From a bacterium (lineage in GTDB: Bacteria; Sysuimicrobiota; Sysuimicrobiia; Sysuimicrobiales; Segetimicrobiaceae), in the NCBI GenBank assembly GCA_035945995.1, contig DASYZR010000169.1, forward strand, positions 1-39,862: a stretch of DNA of 39,862 nt, in the 5' to 3' direction. Below, piece after piece: positions 8,051-16,193 of this stretch (position 1 is its first letter; each line of letters begins with the position of its first letter). Made by a program: the position numbers and the translations under genes. The notes below the pieces were generated by a model. That model ran no database searches, was not told the origin of the DNA, and was given only the letters and a program-made list of their open reading frames with translations.

Positions 8051-8356
8051 ATGACGCTGAGTGAGATTCCGGCTGATCTCCAGCAGGCCGTGACGTGGGT
8101 GGTGCGCTGGGTGCAGGCAGGGCTGTCGGGATTGCCGCCGCTGCTTGGGGATCTCTGGAGGTCCGTCGTTCAGTCGGTACGGGGAGCGCTCTCGTCGGCT
8201 CTTCCGGCGTTGTCAGGCAATCAACGGGATAATTTCGTGGTCGTGGCGGTCGTGGTCGGCGCCCTCGTGATCGCGTTTCTCATGATCGAGCTCCTACTGC
8301 TCCTGGTGTCGGCGCGCCGCGGCACACCGAACCACCTACGGCACCGGCACCAGTAA
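8051..8356 (+). CDS. Small single-pass membrane protein, unknown
   Basis: 101 residues, no recognised family. The N-terminal ~55 residues are amphipathic (PADLQQAVTWVVRWVQAGL), followed by one strong membrane helix at about residues 62-88 (NFVVVAVVVGALVIAFLMIELLLLLV) and a short basic His/Arg-rich tail. It is the only + strand gene between truA and 18.4 kb, and it converges on the sedolisin gene. The ribosome-binding site is a weak G-run. Coding probability is moderate. Confidence 0.5.
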   Translation: MTLSEIPADLQQAVTWVVRWVQAGLSGLPPLLGDLWRSVVQSVRGALSSALPALSGNQRDNFVVVAVVVGALVIAFLMIELLLLLVSARRGTPNHLRHRHQ

Positions 8357-8377
8357 TCTCGGCGAGCGCCGCCGCAC

Positions 8378-9583
8378 CTACGGCGCCGAAGACAAGGCTG
8401 GCAGCAATGTCGGCGCCTGAGGGCTCCCGAGGCCGGTCACGAAACTATACCCTCCTGATGGATTGGCGCACTGGCCGGTGCTGTTGCACCCTGTGGTGAT
8501 GCTGTTATACCCCGCCACGCCGTACAGGGAGTACGGCGACCAGTAGCCCTCCGGCAGGCAGGTACCACTGGTGCCGCAGTGCCGCAACTGGTCTGCGAGG
8601 GCGAACAGCGCGGCCCACTGAGGCGACCCCGCGCTCGTGCCGCCGACGGCAAACCAGCCCTTCTGCCCGTTGTAGGACGTCGTGTCATACACCGAGTAGC
8701 CCGGACTGATGTCGGCGTAGTAGGCGACGTCCGGGATGCCTCGCCAGCCTGTGCTTTGAACGCCCGTCTGATAGCTTGGCTCCGACTCCACGGCGCTTTG
8801 CCCGCCGCCCGAGGAGTACGGCAGGCCGAGGTAGGCGTCGTTCCAGGTGCATTCACGCGCGGCGCAGCGCGCATTCGCAAACATGGTGCCGCCCACCCCC
8901 ACGACGTAGGGCGATGCGGCCGGCCACGTCGGATTTCCGTAGTCGCCGGAGGCCGCCACGAATATGACGTTCGCGACATTGAAGTAGGAGTCGTACAATA
9001 CTTGGAAGAGGAACTCGTTCGTCCCCCAGCTCATCGACACCACATGTACGGCCGAGTTGTTGGAGGCAACCGTAACCGCGCCCAGCAGATCCGCCAGGCT
9101 GTTGCTCTGCGCTTCCACCAGGAGGATGTCTGCCTGCGGGGCGATGGCGTGGGCCCATTCGACATCGAGCGAGATCTCGAGCGCCCAGCCGCCGTCCGCC
9201 TTTGGCTTGCGTTGCGCGAAAACTTTCTGGAAGCAGGGAGTGTGTGCGCCCGCGGCGCCGACTTGACAGTTACGTGTTTGCATCGCGGGGAGGCGAAAGG
9301 TGGTGTTGAATACCCCGAGGTCGCCGGCGATCGTCGGATCGTCGTAGGCGTCGATGATGGCGATGACCTCGCCCGCGCCGTTGGTCGTCGATGCGAGCGA
9401 CGAAAAACCGTAAAAATCCCGAATCGTCTTTGGCGAGGATCCGGTGGGCGAGGCGGTCGCGGAGCCGCGCACGTGGATCGGCGGGTGCGCCGTGCGATCT
9501 CGGATCGCCTGCAGGTTCTGGGCAGAAACGCCCGCGGGCATCATCAGGGCAATCGCGGCAAGAATCAGTGCGACGCGCTTCAC
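8378..9583 (-). CDS. Secreted sedolisin-family (S53) serine-carboxyl peptidase
   Basis: 401 residues with a signal peptide ending near Ala21 (MKRVALILAAIALMMPAGVS). The S53 catalytic residues are in place: Glu136 and Asp140 in ALEISLDVEWAH, oxyanion Asp214 in AASGDYG, and nucleophile Ser317 in GGTSAGSPQW. A C-terminal VTGLGSP motif matches the family's calcium region, although the usual Asp ligands are not obvious. Only ~50 residues separate the signal peptide from the catalytic domain, so the large N-terminal activation domain of typical sedolisins is missing. It is the last gene of a - strand unit with TadG-like, DUF5658 and TadE-like genes, suggesting a role in processing surface or pilus proteins (inference). 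Confidence 0.88.
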   Translation of the reverse strand: MKRVALILAAIALMMPAGVSAQNLQAIRDRTAHPPIHVRGSATASPTGSSPKTIRDFYGFSSLASTTNGAGEVIAIIDAYDDPTIAGDLGVFNTTFRLPAMQTRNCQVGAAGAHTPCFQKVFAQRKPKADGGWALEISLDVEWAHAIAPQADILLVEAQSNSLADLLGAVTVASNNSAVHVVSMSWGTNEFLFQVLYDSYFNVANVIFVAASGDYGNPTWPAASPYVVGVGGTMFANARCAARECTWNDAYLGLPYSSGGGQSAVESEPSYQTGVQSTGWRGIPDVAYYADISPGYSVYDTTSYNGQKGWFAVGGTSAGSPQWAALFALADQLRHCGTSGTCLPEGYWSPYSLYGVAGYNSITTGCNSTGQCANPSGGYSFVTGLGSPQAPTLLPALSSAP

Positions 9584-9626
9584 GTCGACCCCCCCGGTTC
9601 AACAGCTTCGCGTGATGAACTGGCGC

Positions 9627-10094
9627 CTACTGCTCCGTGTGCATCTTCGAGACCGCGATGAGTTCGAAGTACCCCGGATAGTTGAGGTTGCCGATGAAGG
9701 GGACGTAGCCGGTGATGGGCATGAGCGTCTCGACCCGGTAGGCGACCACGACGCTGACGGAATTATCGGTCGACCAGTTCACCAAGGCGCACGAAGTGGT
9801 CCCGTTCGGCACCGGGTCCCCCGAGGCATTGCAGTACGTCGCCGTCTGCACGTCGAGGAACGAGGCGGTGTTGTGGACCTGCTGGACGATCGACGTGGTG
9901 GGGTCCGTGCCGCTGCACGTCTGCGAGGGCACACACTGGACGGCGCCGAAGCGCGCCCCCTCGTTGGCCGCGTTCGTGATGAGCAACCATGACCCGAAGA
10001 CCCGCCCGATCTCGAAGATGAGAAAGAACATCACGAGCAGGAGCGGCATGAGAAGCACGAGCTCGACCGTGGACTGACCGCGCTGCGTCTTCAT
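9627..10094 (-). CDS. TadE-like pseudopilin
   Basis: 155 residues. The N-terminus MKTQRGQSTVELVLLMPLLL has the TadE prepilin pattern: Gly6 as cleavage site, Glu at +5, then a hydrophobic helix. The rest is an extracytoplasmic domain with four cysteines. It is a paralogue of the + strand protein at 20922, sharing GRVFGSW-L-ITNAA-EG and the C-terminal region around TPITG/MPITG-VPFIG. It needs a TadV/CpaA-type peptidase, not encoded here. The ribosome-binding site is GGAGAG. It starts 13 bp after the DUF5658 gene. Confidence 0.88.
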   Translation of the reverse strand: MKTQRGQSTVELVLLMPLLLVMFFLIFEIGRVFGSWLLITNAANEGARFGAVQCVPSQTCSGTDPTTSIVQQVHNTASFLDVQTATYCNASGDPVPNGTTSCALVNWSTDNSVSVVVAYRVETLMPITGYVPFIGNLNYPGYFELIAVSKMHTEQ

Positions 10095-10107
10095 TTCGGC
10101 TCTCCGG

Positions 10108-10449
10108 CTACTGACTCGTCATCCCGTGTACCATCCACATCCCGGCCGCATTGCGGAGCGCGAGGTAGCCGAACCATGCCGTCGCCGCTCCCAGCGCGAC
10201 GATCACGACCCACCGCTGATCCGACGTCGCCCGCCACCATCGGGGCACTCCCTCGGTGCCCACGGCCGCGATGCCGAGGATCAGGAGCGCGCCCCCGCCT
10301 TTCAACACGACCAGCGCCGGCGCAAGCCCCCACGTCCTCACCACCAACCAGGCGAGCGCGCCCACTTCCTGTCCATGGAACCGCGTCACCCCGATCCACG
10401 TCGTTGCCCCGTCCAGCAGGTTGGCCAGGAGCGCCGCGTTCATGGCCAC
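10108..10449 (-). CDS. DUF5658-like integral membrane protein
   Basis: 113 residues, mostly hydrophobic with about three or four membrane helices. The pattern LLDGATTWIGVTRFHGQEVG near the N-terminus, followed by two hydrophobic helices and a polar bend (RATSDQRW), resembles DUF5658. A second protein of the same kind is encoded at 18473 (+). Function is unknown. It sits between TadG-like and TadE-like genes, so it is probably co-expressed with pilus components. Start is GTG 10449 or ATG 10443. Confidence 0.6.
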   Translation of the reverse strand: MAMNAALLANLLDGATTWIGVTRFHGQEVGALAWLVVRTWGLAPALVVLKGGGALLILGIAAVGTEGVPRWWRATSDQRWVVIVALGAATAWFGYLALRNAAGMWMVHGMTSQ

Positions 10450-10486
10450 CCGCAGCGCGCCGCCCGACCGTTTTGCTGCGTCCGTG

Positions 10487-11770
10487 CTATTGCACCAGGA
10501 TGATGGTCGTCACGCCGGTGTTCGGGCCGTTGGGGTTGCCGACGCCCGCCGTCACGAGGCTCACGAACCGTCCGAAGATCGTGAGCGTTTGGCCGCTGCC
10601 CATCTGGGTGCCGTTCCCCATCTTCGGACAATCGAGCTCGAAGGCCGTAAATCCCCATATGTCGATCGACGTCGAACTCCCGGACACCGCGGCCGTCGCC
10701 CAGATGTTGGGGTCGAGGAGCGGCAGGGTGACGATCCACTTGGACTGCTGCCCGGCGTACCCACCCGTCGTAGAAATATTTCCGGTGGTTGGATCAACGG
10801 GCCCCTTGTCCGCCTGGCAGAGCGCCGAGATCCCGCCCCTGATCCCGGTGTTGCCGTTCGCGCTCCCCGCCTGCATGCCGGGCTTTGTAAGGACCAGTGA
10901 GCACGCGGGCGCGGTATTGATGTTTTGGGTCGCGTTGATGCAATAGGGCGGCGGCCCGGAGGTCCCCGAGGACACGTACCCCGTACCGTTCTCCATCACG
11001 CACGCGAACCCGGAAGCACCGCCGGCGGTGCAGAGGGGGCTGCTGAGGTTGAGGGTTCCGGTGTTGCCGCTTCCCCACGTGCTGCTGGTGCTGATCGTCA
11101 TCGCCCAATCTGACGCGGCGTTCCCTGTATCGCCGGTGCCCGGTACCTGCGTGTATGCCGTGTTGGTCGTGGGGTCGGTGACCGTCTGGTTCTCGCAGGC
11201 GCTGATGTTGGTCTGGTAGATGTACGGACAGTTAGTGGTGCCGTTTGGAAGCGTCTTCTGGATCTGAGTGTACGTGCTTTGGAGCATCCCGACCGGCTGC
11301 AGCCCGGTCTGTGTCACCGGCACGATGCGCGCGGCGCACTGGACGGCGACGTTCATCGAGGGCGCGAGAATCTTCAAGAAGAACAGCGGCACGGTGGCCC
11401 CGATGGTGACCTGGACCTGCTTCGGGTTCACGCTGTCGGCCTGAAAGTTGACATCCTCCGCCGTCGCGGTAAGGCTATCCCACTGGATTCGGCTCGCGGT
11501 CATGTCCGCCGACGCGTACTGGGTGGCCTCGTTTTGCGCCGGGGCGGCGGCCGGCAGCGCCTGCGCCCCGGCCAGGGCGCCGGAGTCGCACGCGTTCTGC
11601 ATCGCCCGGCGGAACCGCAGCACGATCCCGAAGTCGGTCGCCATCCCGACAAAGAGCAGCAAAATGAGAAACGTGCCCACGATGAGAAACACCGAGCCCT
11701 GTTCGTCCCCCGCAAAGCGCCGTACCCAGCGTGCCGCCGCCCTCCGCATCATCAACCCCCGACGGAGCAT
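10487..11770 (-). CDS. TadG-like Flp pilus-assembly protein
   Basis: 427 residues. A basic cytoplasmic N-terminus is followed by DEQGSVFLIVGTFLILLLFV, the TadG-type membrane anchor, and VLRFRRAMQNACDSGALAGA, the conserved region after it. The remaining ~340 residues are extracytoplasmic, rich in Thr, Ser, Asn and Gly, with paired cysteines and no von Willebrand A motif that I can see. First gene of the unit TadG-DUF5658-TadE-S53, preceded by ACTACCC/GGGTAGT element 11883-11900 and a -10-like GATACT. The start could also be ATG 11752. Confidence 0.82.
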   Translation of the reverse strand: MLRRGLMMRRAAARWVRRFAGDEQGSVFLIVGTFLILLLFVGMATDFGIVLRFRRAMQNACDSGALAGAQALPAAAPAQNEATQYASADMTASRIQWDSLTATAEDVNFQADSVNPKQVQVTIGATVPLFFLKILAPSMNVAVQCAARIVPVTQTGLQPVGMLQSTYTQIQKTLPNGTTNCPYIYQTNISACENQTVTDPTTNTAYTQVPGTGDTGNAASDWAMTISTSSTWGSGNTGTLNLSSPLCTAGGASGFACVMENGTGYVSSGTSGPPPYCINATQNINTAPACSLVLTKPGMQAGSANGNTGIRGGISALCQADKGPVDPTTGNISTTGGYAGQQSKWIVTLPLLDPNIWATAAVSGSSTSIDIWGFTAFELDCPKMGNGTQMGSGQTLTIFGRFVSLVTAGVGNPNGPNTGVTTIILVQ

Positions 11771-11855
11771 CCGGACGTCCCGCCTCGGCGGCGGGGCCCA
11801 CGAACGACCATAATCAACCCTGACCGGAGCGCTCCACGCGTCCCAGCGAGAAAAC

Positions 11856-11900
11856 AGTATCAGGTGCGCCGTCCGGCGGCCTACTACCCTTGCGGGTAGT
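11856..11900 (-). promoter_or_regulatory. Heptamer-palindrome promoter of the TadG/TadE/S53 unit
   Basis: Read on the - strand, ACTACCC-GCAA-GGGTAGT is a perfect 7-bp inverted repeat with a 4-nt spacer (11883-11900). A -10-like GATACT (11861 down to 11856) starts 21 nt further. No -35 consensus is present, which suits an activator bound next to the -35 position. The TadG-like ATG is ~85 nt downstream. The same arrangement recurs at four other promoters in the window. Confidence 0.7.
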
Positions 11901-11910
11901 CTTTTGGCGG

Positions 11911-12492
11911 CTAGTACGAGGTGACCGTGGCGCGCTTGCCGTTGACCGCCTGATCGTAGCCCGCCGATACGTACGTGACGGCGATATCCGGATCATCCCC
12001 CGGGTCCGAGGTCATGGTCAGCAGGTTGCCCTGTCCGTCGGCCATCTCGATGACGGCGCCCATGTCATCGTCCACCGCGTACCGCCTGAGGAGGCCCGGC
12101 GCGTAGGAAGCGGCGAGCTGCGCTGCCACCGCCCGTGTGGCGAGCTGCCACCGGACGGTATCCTGCCGGAACGTGCCCTGCGGCCACGTGAGCACGATGG
12201 CGCCCAGCTTGTCCTCCGAGAAGCACAGCACCAGGCTCGCCGCGTACGGATAGCCGCCGACCGGCGCCGTAACCCGGCTGCCGTAGGCGGCCCCGTGCGC
12301 GGGCGTCCCGCAGACGGTCGTGGTGACGGCGGTGAGCGACGGGTCGGCCGTGAGCGCGTCCGCGGACGCCATCCCGAGCGTAAAGGGCGCCGTTCCCGTG
12401 ATCGTGTCCTTCGGGGCCGTCTGGGCGCCGGCCGGCGGGGCCCAGACCGCGAGACATGTGGCCAGAGCGATGAATCCCACCGCGCGCTTCAT
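11911..12492 (-). CDS. Small secreted protein, unknown
   Basis: 193 residues from ATG 12492, placed after a run of G's ending GGTGGAATAT on the - strand, a good ribosome-binding site. The signal peptide MKRAVGFIALATCLAV...PPAGAQ is clear. The mature part (~165 residues) contains APFTLGMASADAL, a pair of cysteines (Cys near VCGTP and VLCFSED) and an alternating polar/hydrophobic pattern typical of a beta-rich extracytoplasmic domain. No family recognised. Last gene of the glycosyltransferase-led - strand unit. Confidence 0.65.
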   Translation of the reverse strand: MKRAVGFIALATCLAVWAPPAGAQTAPKDTITGTAPFTLGMASADALTADPSLTAVTTTVCGTPAHGAAYGSRVTAPVGGYPYAASLVLCFSEDKLGAIVLTWPQGTFRQDTVRWQLATRAVAAQLAASYAPGLLRRYAVDDDMGAVIEMADGQGNLLTMTSDPGDDPDIAVTYVSAGYDQAVNGKRATVTSY

Positions 12493-12575
12493 ATATTCCA
12501 CCCCCCCCACGGTATCATGGCGCGATGTCTGATCGCGTCAACTGCGCCACCTTTCGCCAATACCCCGCCCGGTCC

Positions 12576-14093
12576 CTATCGGGCCGGGCTCCGTACAAAG
12601 AGGTCGGCGGCCGCATCCGCGGCCGCAAGCCGCCATCCCGTCGTCTGCTCGAGGGCGCCGGCCAGGGGGGTGCTCCTCGGGACGAGCACCCATGCGATGC
12701 CGTACTCGTCCAGGAGCGTGTTCCATCCCGGCCCGGCGCCGAGCGTCTGCCGGTAGCGTTGGATGAAGGCACTTCCGTAAAAGTCCAGGCGGTCGTCGAC
12801 GAAAACGCGCTGCCCGGTCTCATAGCGGATGTATCCGCCCCAGTTGTCCAGGGCCAGGCCACGGTCCCAGCGCAGCCCGGCGCGCGTCACGTACGTGAGG
12901 GTCGTCGTTGGCACGTCCCGGGGATCGAATCCGGAAGACACCAGGGCAGGGGCCCCTCGAACATGGGTCGCCGCCACGCAGGAGGAGGCCAGTACGACAA
13001 CGGTCGCGATCGGAACGAGATGCATCGTGCAGAGCCGTTCCATGGCGTCGAACGTGGCGGCGAGCCGCCGCCAGTATGCCGCCGCGGCGCCGATCCTGTC
13101 CGGGGAACGCCCGCCGGCGCCGATCAGCGTCCGGATGTCGGCCTGCGCCAGAAGGTCTGCGGCCACCGGGATCGCGACGATGACAAACAGCGGCACGTTT
13201 CGCGCCGCGCTCAAGGCGAGGTGTGCGAACGCGAGTAGAAGGAGCAGCTGACCCAGCCAGAGCCGCCGGCGCGACGCCGCCAGCCCGATCACGATGGCCG
13301 CGAACAACAACTCCAGGCACACGCCATATAGTTGGCCGCCAAACACCGGCGACATCCACTCCGTGATGCTGCTCCGGAGCGGGGCGGCGCGGAGAAGCGC
13401 CGCGATATACGGATACAGCGACACGCCGCTGGCATTGAGCAGCGACGCCGCGAGCACGGTCACCAGAATGCCGGCAAGCGCCGCGGTCCGGGCCCGGGCG
13501 CCTGCGCGCGCCTCTCCGGGTGGCAACGTCATCGCCGCGACCGCCTCGGCCGCAAGGTAGATTAGGACCATCGCGAAGCCGATGATGAACGCCGGATGCG
13601 CGTTCGACCACGCGGCCATCGTCACCGCGAGCGCGCCGCCTGCGCCGAGCGCGGACATTTGATTGCGGTGCAGCGCTTCGAGGCAGCCGGCAAAGATGTA
13701 GACGCCGAAGAATGTGACGAGGTGCGGGCGTGCGAGCCAGTGTATGGATGACGCGAGTGCGCCCGTCAGCGTGATCGCGAGCGCGATGTGGAACTGCAAG
13801 CCCCTCCTGCGCGCGTCCCTGTAGAGCAGGGCAAACAAGAACGCGATCGCGGACGCGGTGACGACGGCCAGCAGCGGGAGGCCCCCGGCCCGCACCAGCA
13901 GCGCCGCTACGACGTCGAAAAGCCACTCGTACGGCACCCAGGCTTTGTCGGCGTGCGTGTACGAGATCAAGTCGCGGTGCGGCACGCGCAGGTGGTCGAG
14001 GATATACTGTCCGGTCACGAGGTGCCAGCCTGTCGAGGCATCGCTGAACACGAAGGTCGGTCGTTGCACCAGCAGCAGGTAGAGCACCGTCAT
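12576..14093 (-). CDS. Large polytopic membrane protein, glycosyltransferase-like
   Basis: 505 residues with about ten membrane helices and a C-terminal soluble domain. The N-terminal segment SDASTGWHLVTGQYILDH followed by HRDLISYTHADKAWVPYEWL matches the D..WHL..G pattern of GT-C-like membrane proteins of unknown substrate. The C-terminal ~110 residues carry DNWGGYIRYETGQRVFVDDR, seen in this family. Start ATG 14093 follows GGAGGGG by 11 nt; GTG 14168 is an alternative 5 nt after the DUF1385 stop. The reading frame is open further upstream to 14915, but that part lies over the DUF1385 gene and is not real. Likely acts on envelope or surface glycans (inference). Confidence 0.7.
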   Translation of the reverse strand: MTVLYLLLVQRPTFVFSDASTGWHLVTGQYILDHLRVPHRDLISYTHADKAWVPYEWLFDVVAALLVRAGGLPLLAVVTASAIAFLFALLYRDARRRGLQFHIALAITLTGALASSIHWLARPHLVTFFGVYIFAGCLEALHRNQMSALGAGGALAVTMAAWSNAHPAFIIGFAMVLIYLAAEAVAAMTLPPGEARAGARARTAALAGILVTVLAASLLNASGVSLYPYIAALLRAAPLRSSITEWMSPVFGGQLYGVCLELLFAAIVIGLAASRRRLWLGQLLLLLAFAHLALSAARNVPLFVIVAIPVAADLLAQADIRTLIGAGGRSPDRIGAAAAYWRRLAATFDAMERLCTMHLVPIATVVVLASSCVAATHVRGAPALVSSGFDPRDVPTTTLTYVTRAGLRWDRGLALDNWGGYIRYETGQRVFVDDRLDFYGSAFIQRYRQTLGAGPGWNTLLDEYGIAWVLVPRSTPLAGALEQTTGWRLAAADAAADLFVRSPAR

Positions 14094-14173
14094 GAAGACG
14101 ATGTCCCCTCCGCTCGGCAGGGGGCTTCGCCCGGCGCGCGGCCGATGCGCGGGCCTGTCTTCGGCCACGGGCG

Positions 14174-15064
14174 TCAAGGGGTGGTGCCGCGGGTGCGGTC
14201 GCTCCACTCGCGCTCCCTCGCGAGCACCGTGTTCAGGGCCGCGAGGGCGACGCCCAGTTGCTGATCGTCGGGCTCCCGGGTGGTCAGACGCTGCAGCCAG
14301 AGTCCGAGAACAGCGAACACGCGGAAACCCCGGAACCGCTGCGCCAGCCGCAGCAACTCGTAGCTGACGGCGGCTACGAGGGGCAGCAGCACGATGCGCT
14401 CGACCAGCCGGACCGGCAGCGACGGATGTCCCAACGCCCCAAACACCACGACGGCCACCAACAACACGATGAGGAGAAACGTCGTCCCGCAGCGGGGGTG
14501 AAACCGGCTTGTCCGTCTCGCCGAGACCACGTCGAGCGGTAGGCCCGCCTCGTATGCGTGGATGACTTTGTGCTCGGCGCCATGGTATTGAAAGACGCGT
14601 TGAATCGCCGGGATGCGTCCGATGGCCAGGAGGAATCCCAGCACAAATGCGATGCGGATCGCGCCCTCGAGCAGGTTCTGACCCAGACCGGATGTCACCA
14701 CGCTGCCGAACGCGCGCGCGAGGAGCGCCGGGGCAAGGAAGAACAGGGCAATCGAAATTGCCAGGCTCCGGGTCAGAATCAGGCCGATTCTCTGCCGGCT
14801 CAGGGCGGGCCCGTCGGGCGAAGCTCGACGGGCGGATGCGGCCAACGCCCGTGTGCCCACGGACAGACTCTCGATGAGAGCGGCAACCCCCCGGAGCAGC
14901 GGCACGCGGAGCCACCGTCCGGACTGGAGCAGCGAGGGGAGGTACTGTGTATCGACGTCGCAGCGCCCCTGCGGTGTATGGACGGCGACGGACACAAATC
15001 GAGGCGATCGCACCATCACCCCTTCGATCACCGCCTGCCCTCCGAGCGTGAGGCGCGAAGCCAC
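14174..15064 (-). CDS. DUF1385 membrane protein (YqhQ-like)
   Basis: 296 residues from GTG 15064 (VASRLTLGGQAVIEGVMVRSP...). The GGQAVIEGVM motif, the central QYHGAEHKVIHAYE motif with conserved histidines, and RFHPRCGTTF with a conserved Cys are diagnostic of DUF1385, described as predicted metal-dependent membrane enzymes. Several hydrophobic helices surround them. Family biochemistry is not established. It starts 10 nt after the stop of the gene at 15075 and has a weak GAGGT ribosome-binding site, so it is part of the - strand operon. In Firmicutes this gene is usually near peptide-release-factor genes, not glycosyltransferases. Confidence 0.9.
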   Translation of the reverse strand: MASRLTLGGQAVIEGVMVRSPRFVSVAVHTPQGRCDVDTQYLPSLLQSGRWLRVPLLRGVAALIESLSVGTRALAASARRASPDGPALSRQRIGLILTRSLAISIALFFLAPALLARAFGSVVTSGLGQNLLEGAIRIAFVLGFLLAIGRIPAIQRVFQYHGAEHKVIHAYEAGLPLDVVSARRTSRFHPRCGTTFLLIVLLVAVVVFGALGHPSLPVRLVERIVLLPLVAAVSYELLRLAQRFRGFRVFAVLGLWLQRLTTREPDDQQLGVALAALNTVLAREREWSDRTRGTTP

Positions 15065-15074
15065 CGAACCCAGG

Positions 15075-16193
15075 CTACCTCGCGCCGGCAGGCCGGCGCG
15101 CTTGGGCGCCGGCGTGCGATCGACCCAGTGCGCCAGGGATGATCTGTCCGAACGCCGGCCCAGGCATCGTGGATCCGTTGCGGGTCGCGGCAAAGAGGCT
15201 GAACAGGACGTTATGGGGGGTGGTCCAATGGAGCCTTCGATACATCGCCCGGAGATCGACGCGATGATGAGTCCACTGGTTCAAGGGCGACCGAAGCACA
15301 ACAACCGCGTAGTCGCGCCCTACATACCAGCCCGCACCCGTGTCTGAAAATAGAATCCACAGAAGTCGCGAATCGCCGATGATCTGAATACCCAATGCGT
15401 TCCCGGGTTGCGCCGAACCGGTCGGCGCGAAGCCCTGCGTATAGTTGAAGGTGGGATAGACGAACACCGAAAGGCCGTTGTCGACCAACGCGGCGAGCTG
15501 CCGGTTTCCGTTGACGTTCTGATCAACACGAACTGCCCGCCAGCGAGCGGTGCGCACGCCGTCGCTGATCCGGAACGCCAACGCCTGACGGCCGGCAATG
15601 ATAGAATGCTGAACCCCAAGGTCGGGCCCTAGGGGCGCCCCGAAACTTGTGGGCTGCCATCCGAAAGGCGTGGGCTGGCCCGTTGCCGGATCCGTAACCC
15701 ACCACGTGAACCCTGGATTGACGAGGGCGAGCCGGGATTCGAGGTCCCCCCGCGTTGGTGGGGAGACGGCGTAAGTGTGCGTCCGAGTGTCGCCCATCCG
15801 AACCACAAATTCATCGCTAACGGCGATGCCCGTGCCTGGCGGCGGCTGGACATCGTACGAACCGATCGCGCCCGGCGCAAGCGACGCCGGTCCCGACGTG
15901 CGTCGCCATGAGATGGGATAAAACTGGGTCGACGACGATGAAAATGTTGCAAAGACGGGCGCAATGGCTGTAGTCCCGTGATTGGTAACCCTCAGGGTTA
16001 TGCGCGTTACGACCCCCACCTTCGACGGATCGCTCATGCCAACTATCTGGACAGCGACGGGATGCCCAGGTCCACGAGCGATCGCGCCGACACCCACGCT
16101 GATCATTAGCAGCAGCACCACCAAGACAGACAATCGTGCGAGCGATGGCTGCAATAGGTCGGGCTTGGCAGGCCTTGCGGCGTTAGACCGCAT
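15075..16193 (-). CDS. Membrane-anchored extracytoplasmic protein, CARDB-like N-terminal domain
   Basis: 372 residues. A hydrophobic segment at about 20-38 (ARLSVLVVLLLMISVGVGA) acts as a signal anchor. Residues ~45-150 look like an Ig-fold domain of the CARDB kind: VTRITLRVTNHGTTAIAPV, then LAPGAIGSYDV. The C-terminal ~200 residues have a beta-sandwich-like pattern (LVNPGFTWWVTDPATGQP, ALAFRISDGVRTARW) reminiscent of carbohydrate-binding modules, a weak impression. Its ATG overlaps the stop of the upstream gene by 11 bp. Function unknown; probably surface-exposed. Confidence 0.6.
   Translation of the reverse strand: MRSNAARPAKPDLLQPSLARLSVLVVLLLMISVGVGAIARGPGHPVAVQIVGMSDPSKVGVVTRITLRVTNHGTTAIAPVFATFSSSSTQFYPISWRRTSGPASLAPGAIGSYDVQPPPGTGIAVSDEFVVRMGDTRTHTYAVSPPTRGDLESRLALVNPGFTWWVTDPATGQPTPFGWQPTSFGAPLGPDLGVQHSIIAGRQALAFRISDGVRTARWRAVRVDQNVNGNRQLAALVDNGLSVFVYPTFNYTQGFAPTGSAQPGNALGIQIIGDSRLLWILFSDTGAGWYVGRDYAVVVLRSPLNQWTHHRVDLRAMYRRLHWTTPHNVLFSLFAATRNGSTMPGPAFGQIIPGALGRSHAGAQARRPAGAR

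Noticed and set aside
14094-14915. N-terminal extension of the large membrane protein ORF over the DUF1385 gene
   Set aside because: DUF1385 motifs on the same strand in another frame are convincing; the extension is Arg/Pro-rich with no homology. Start placed at 14093.
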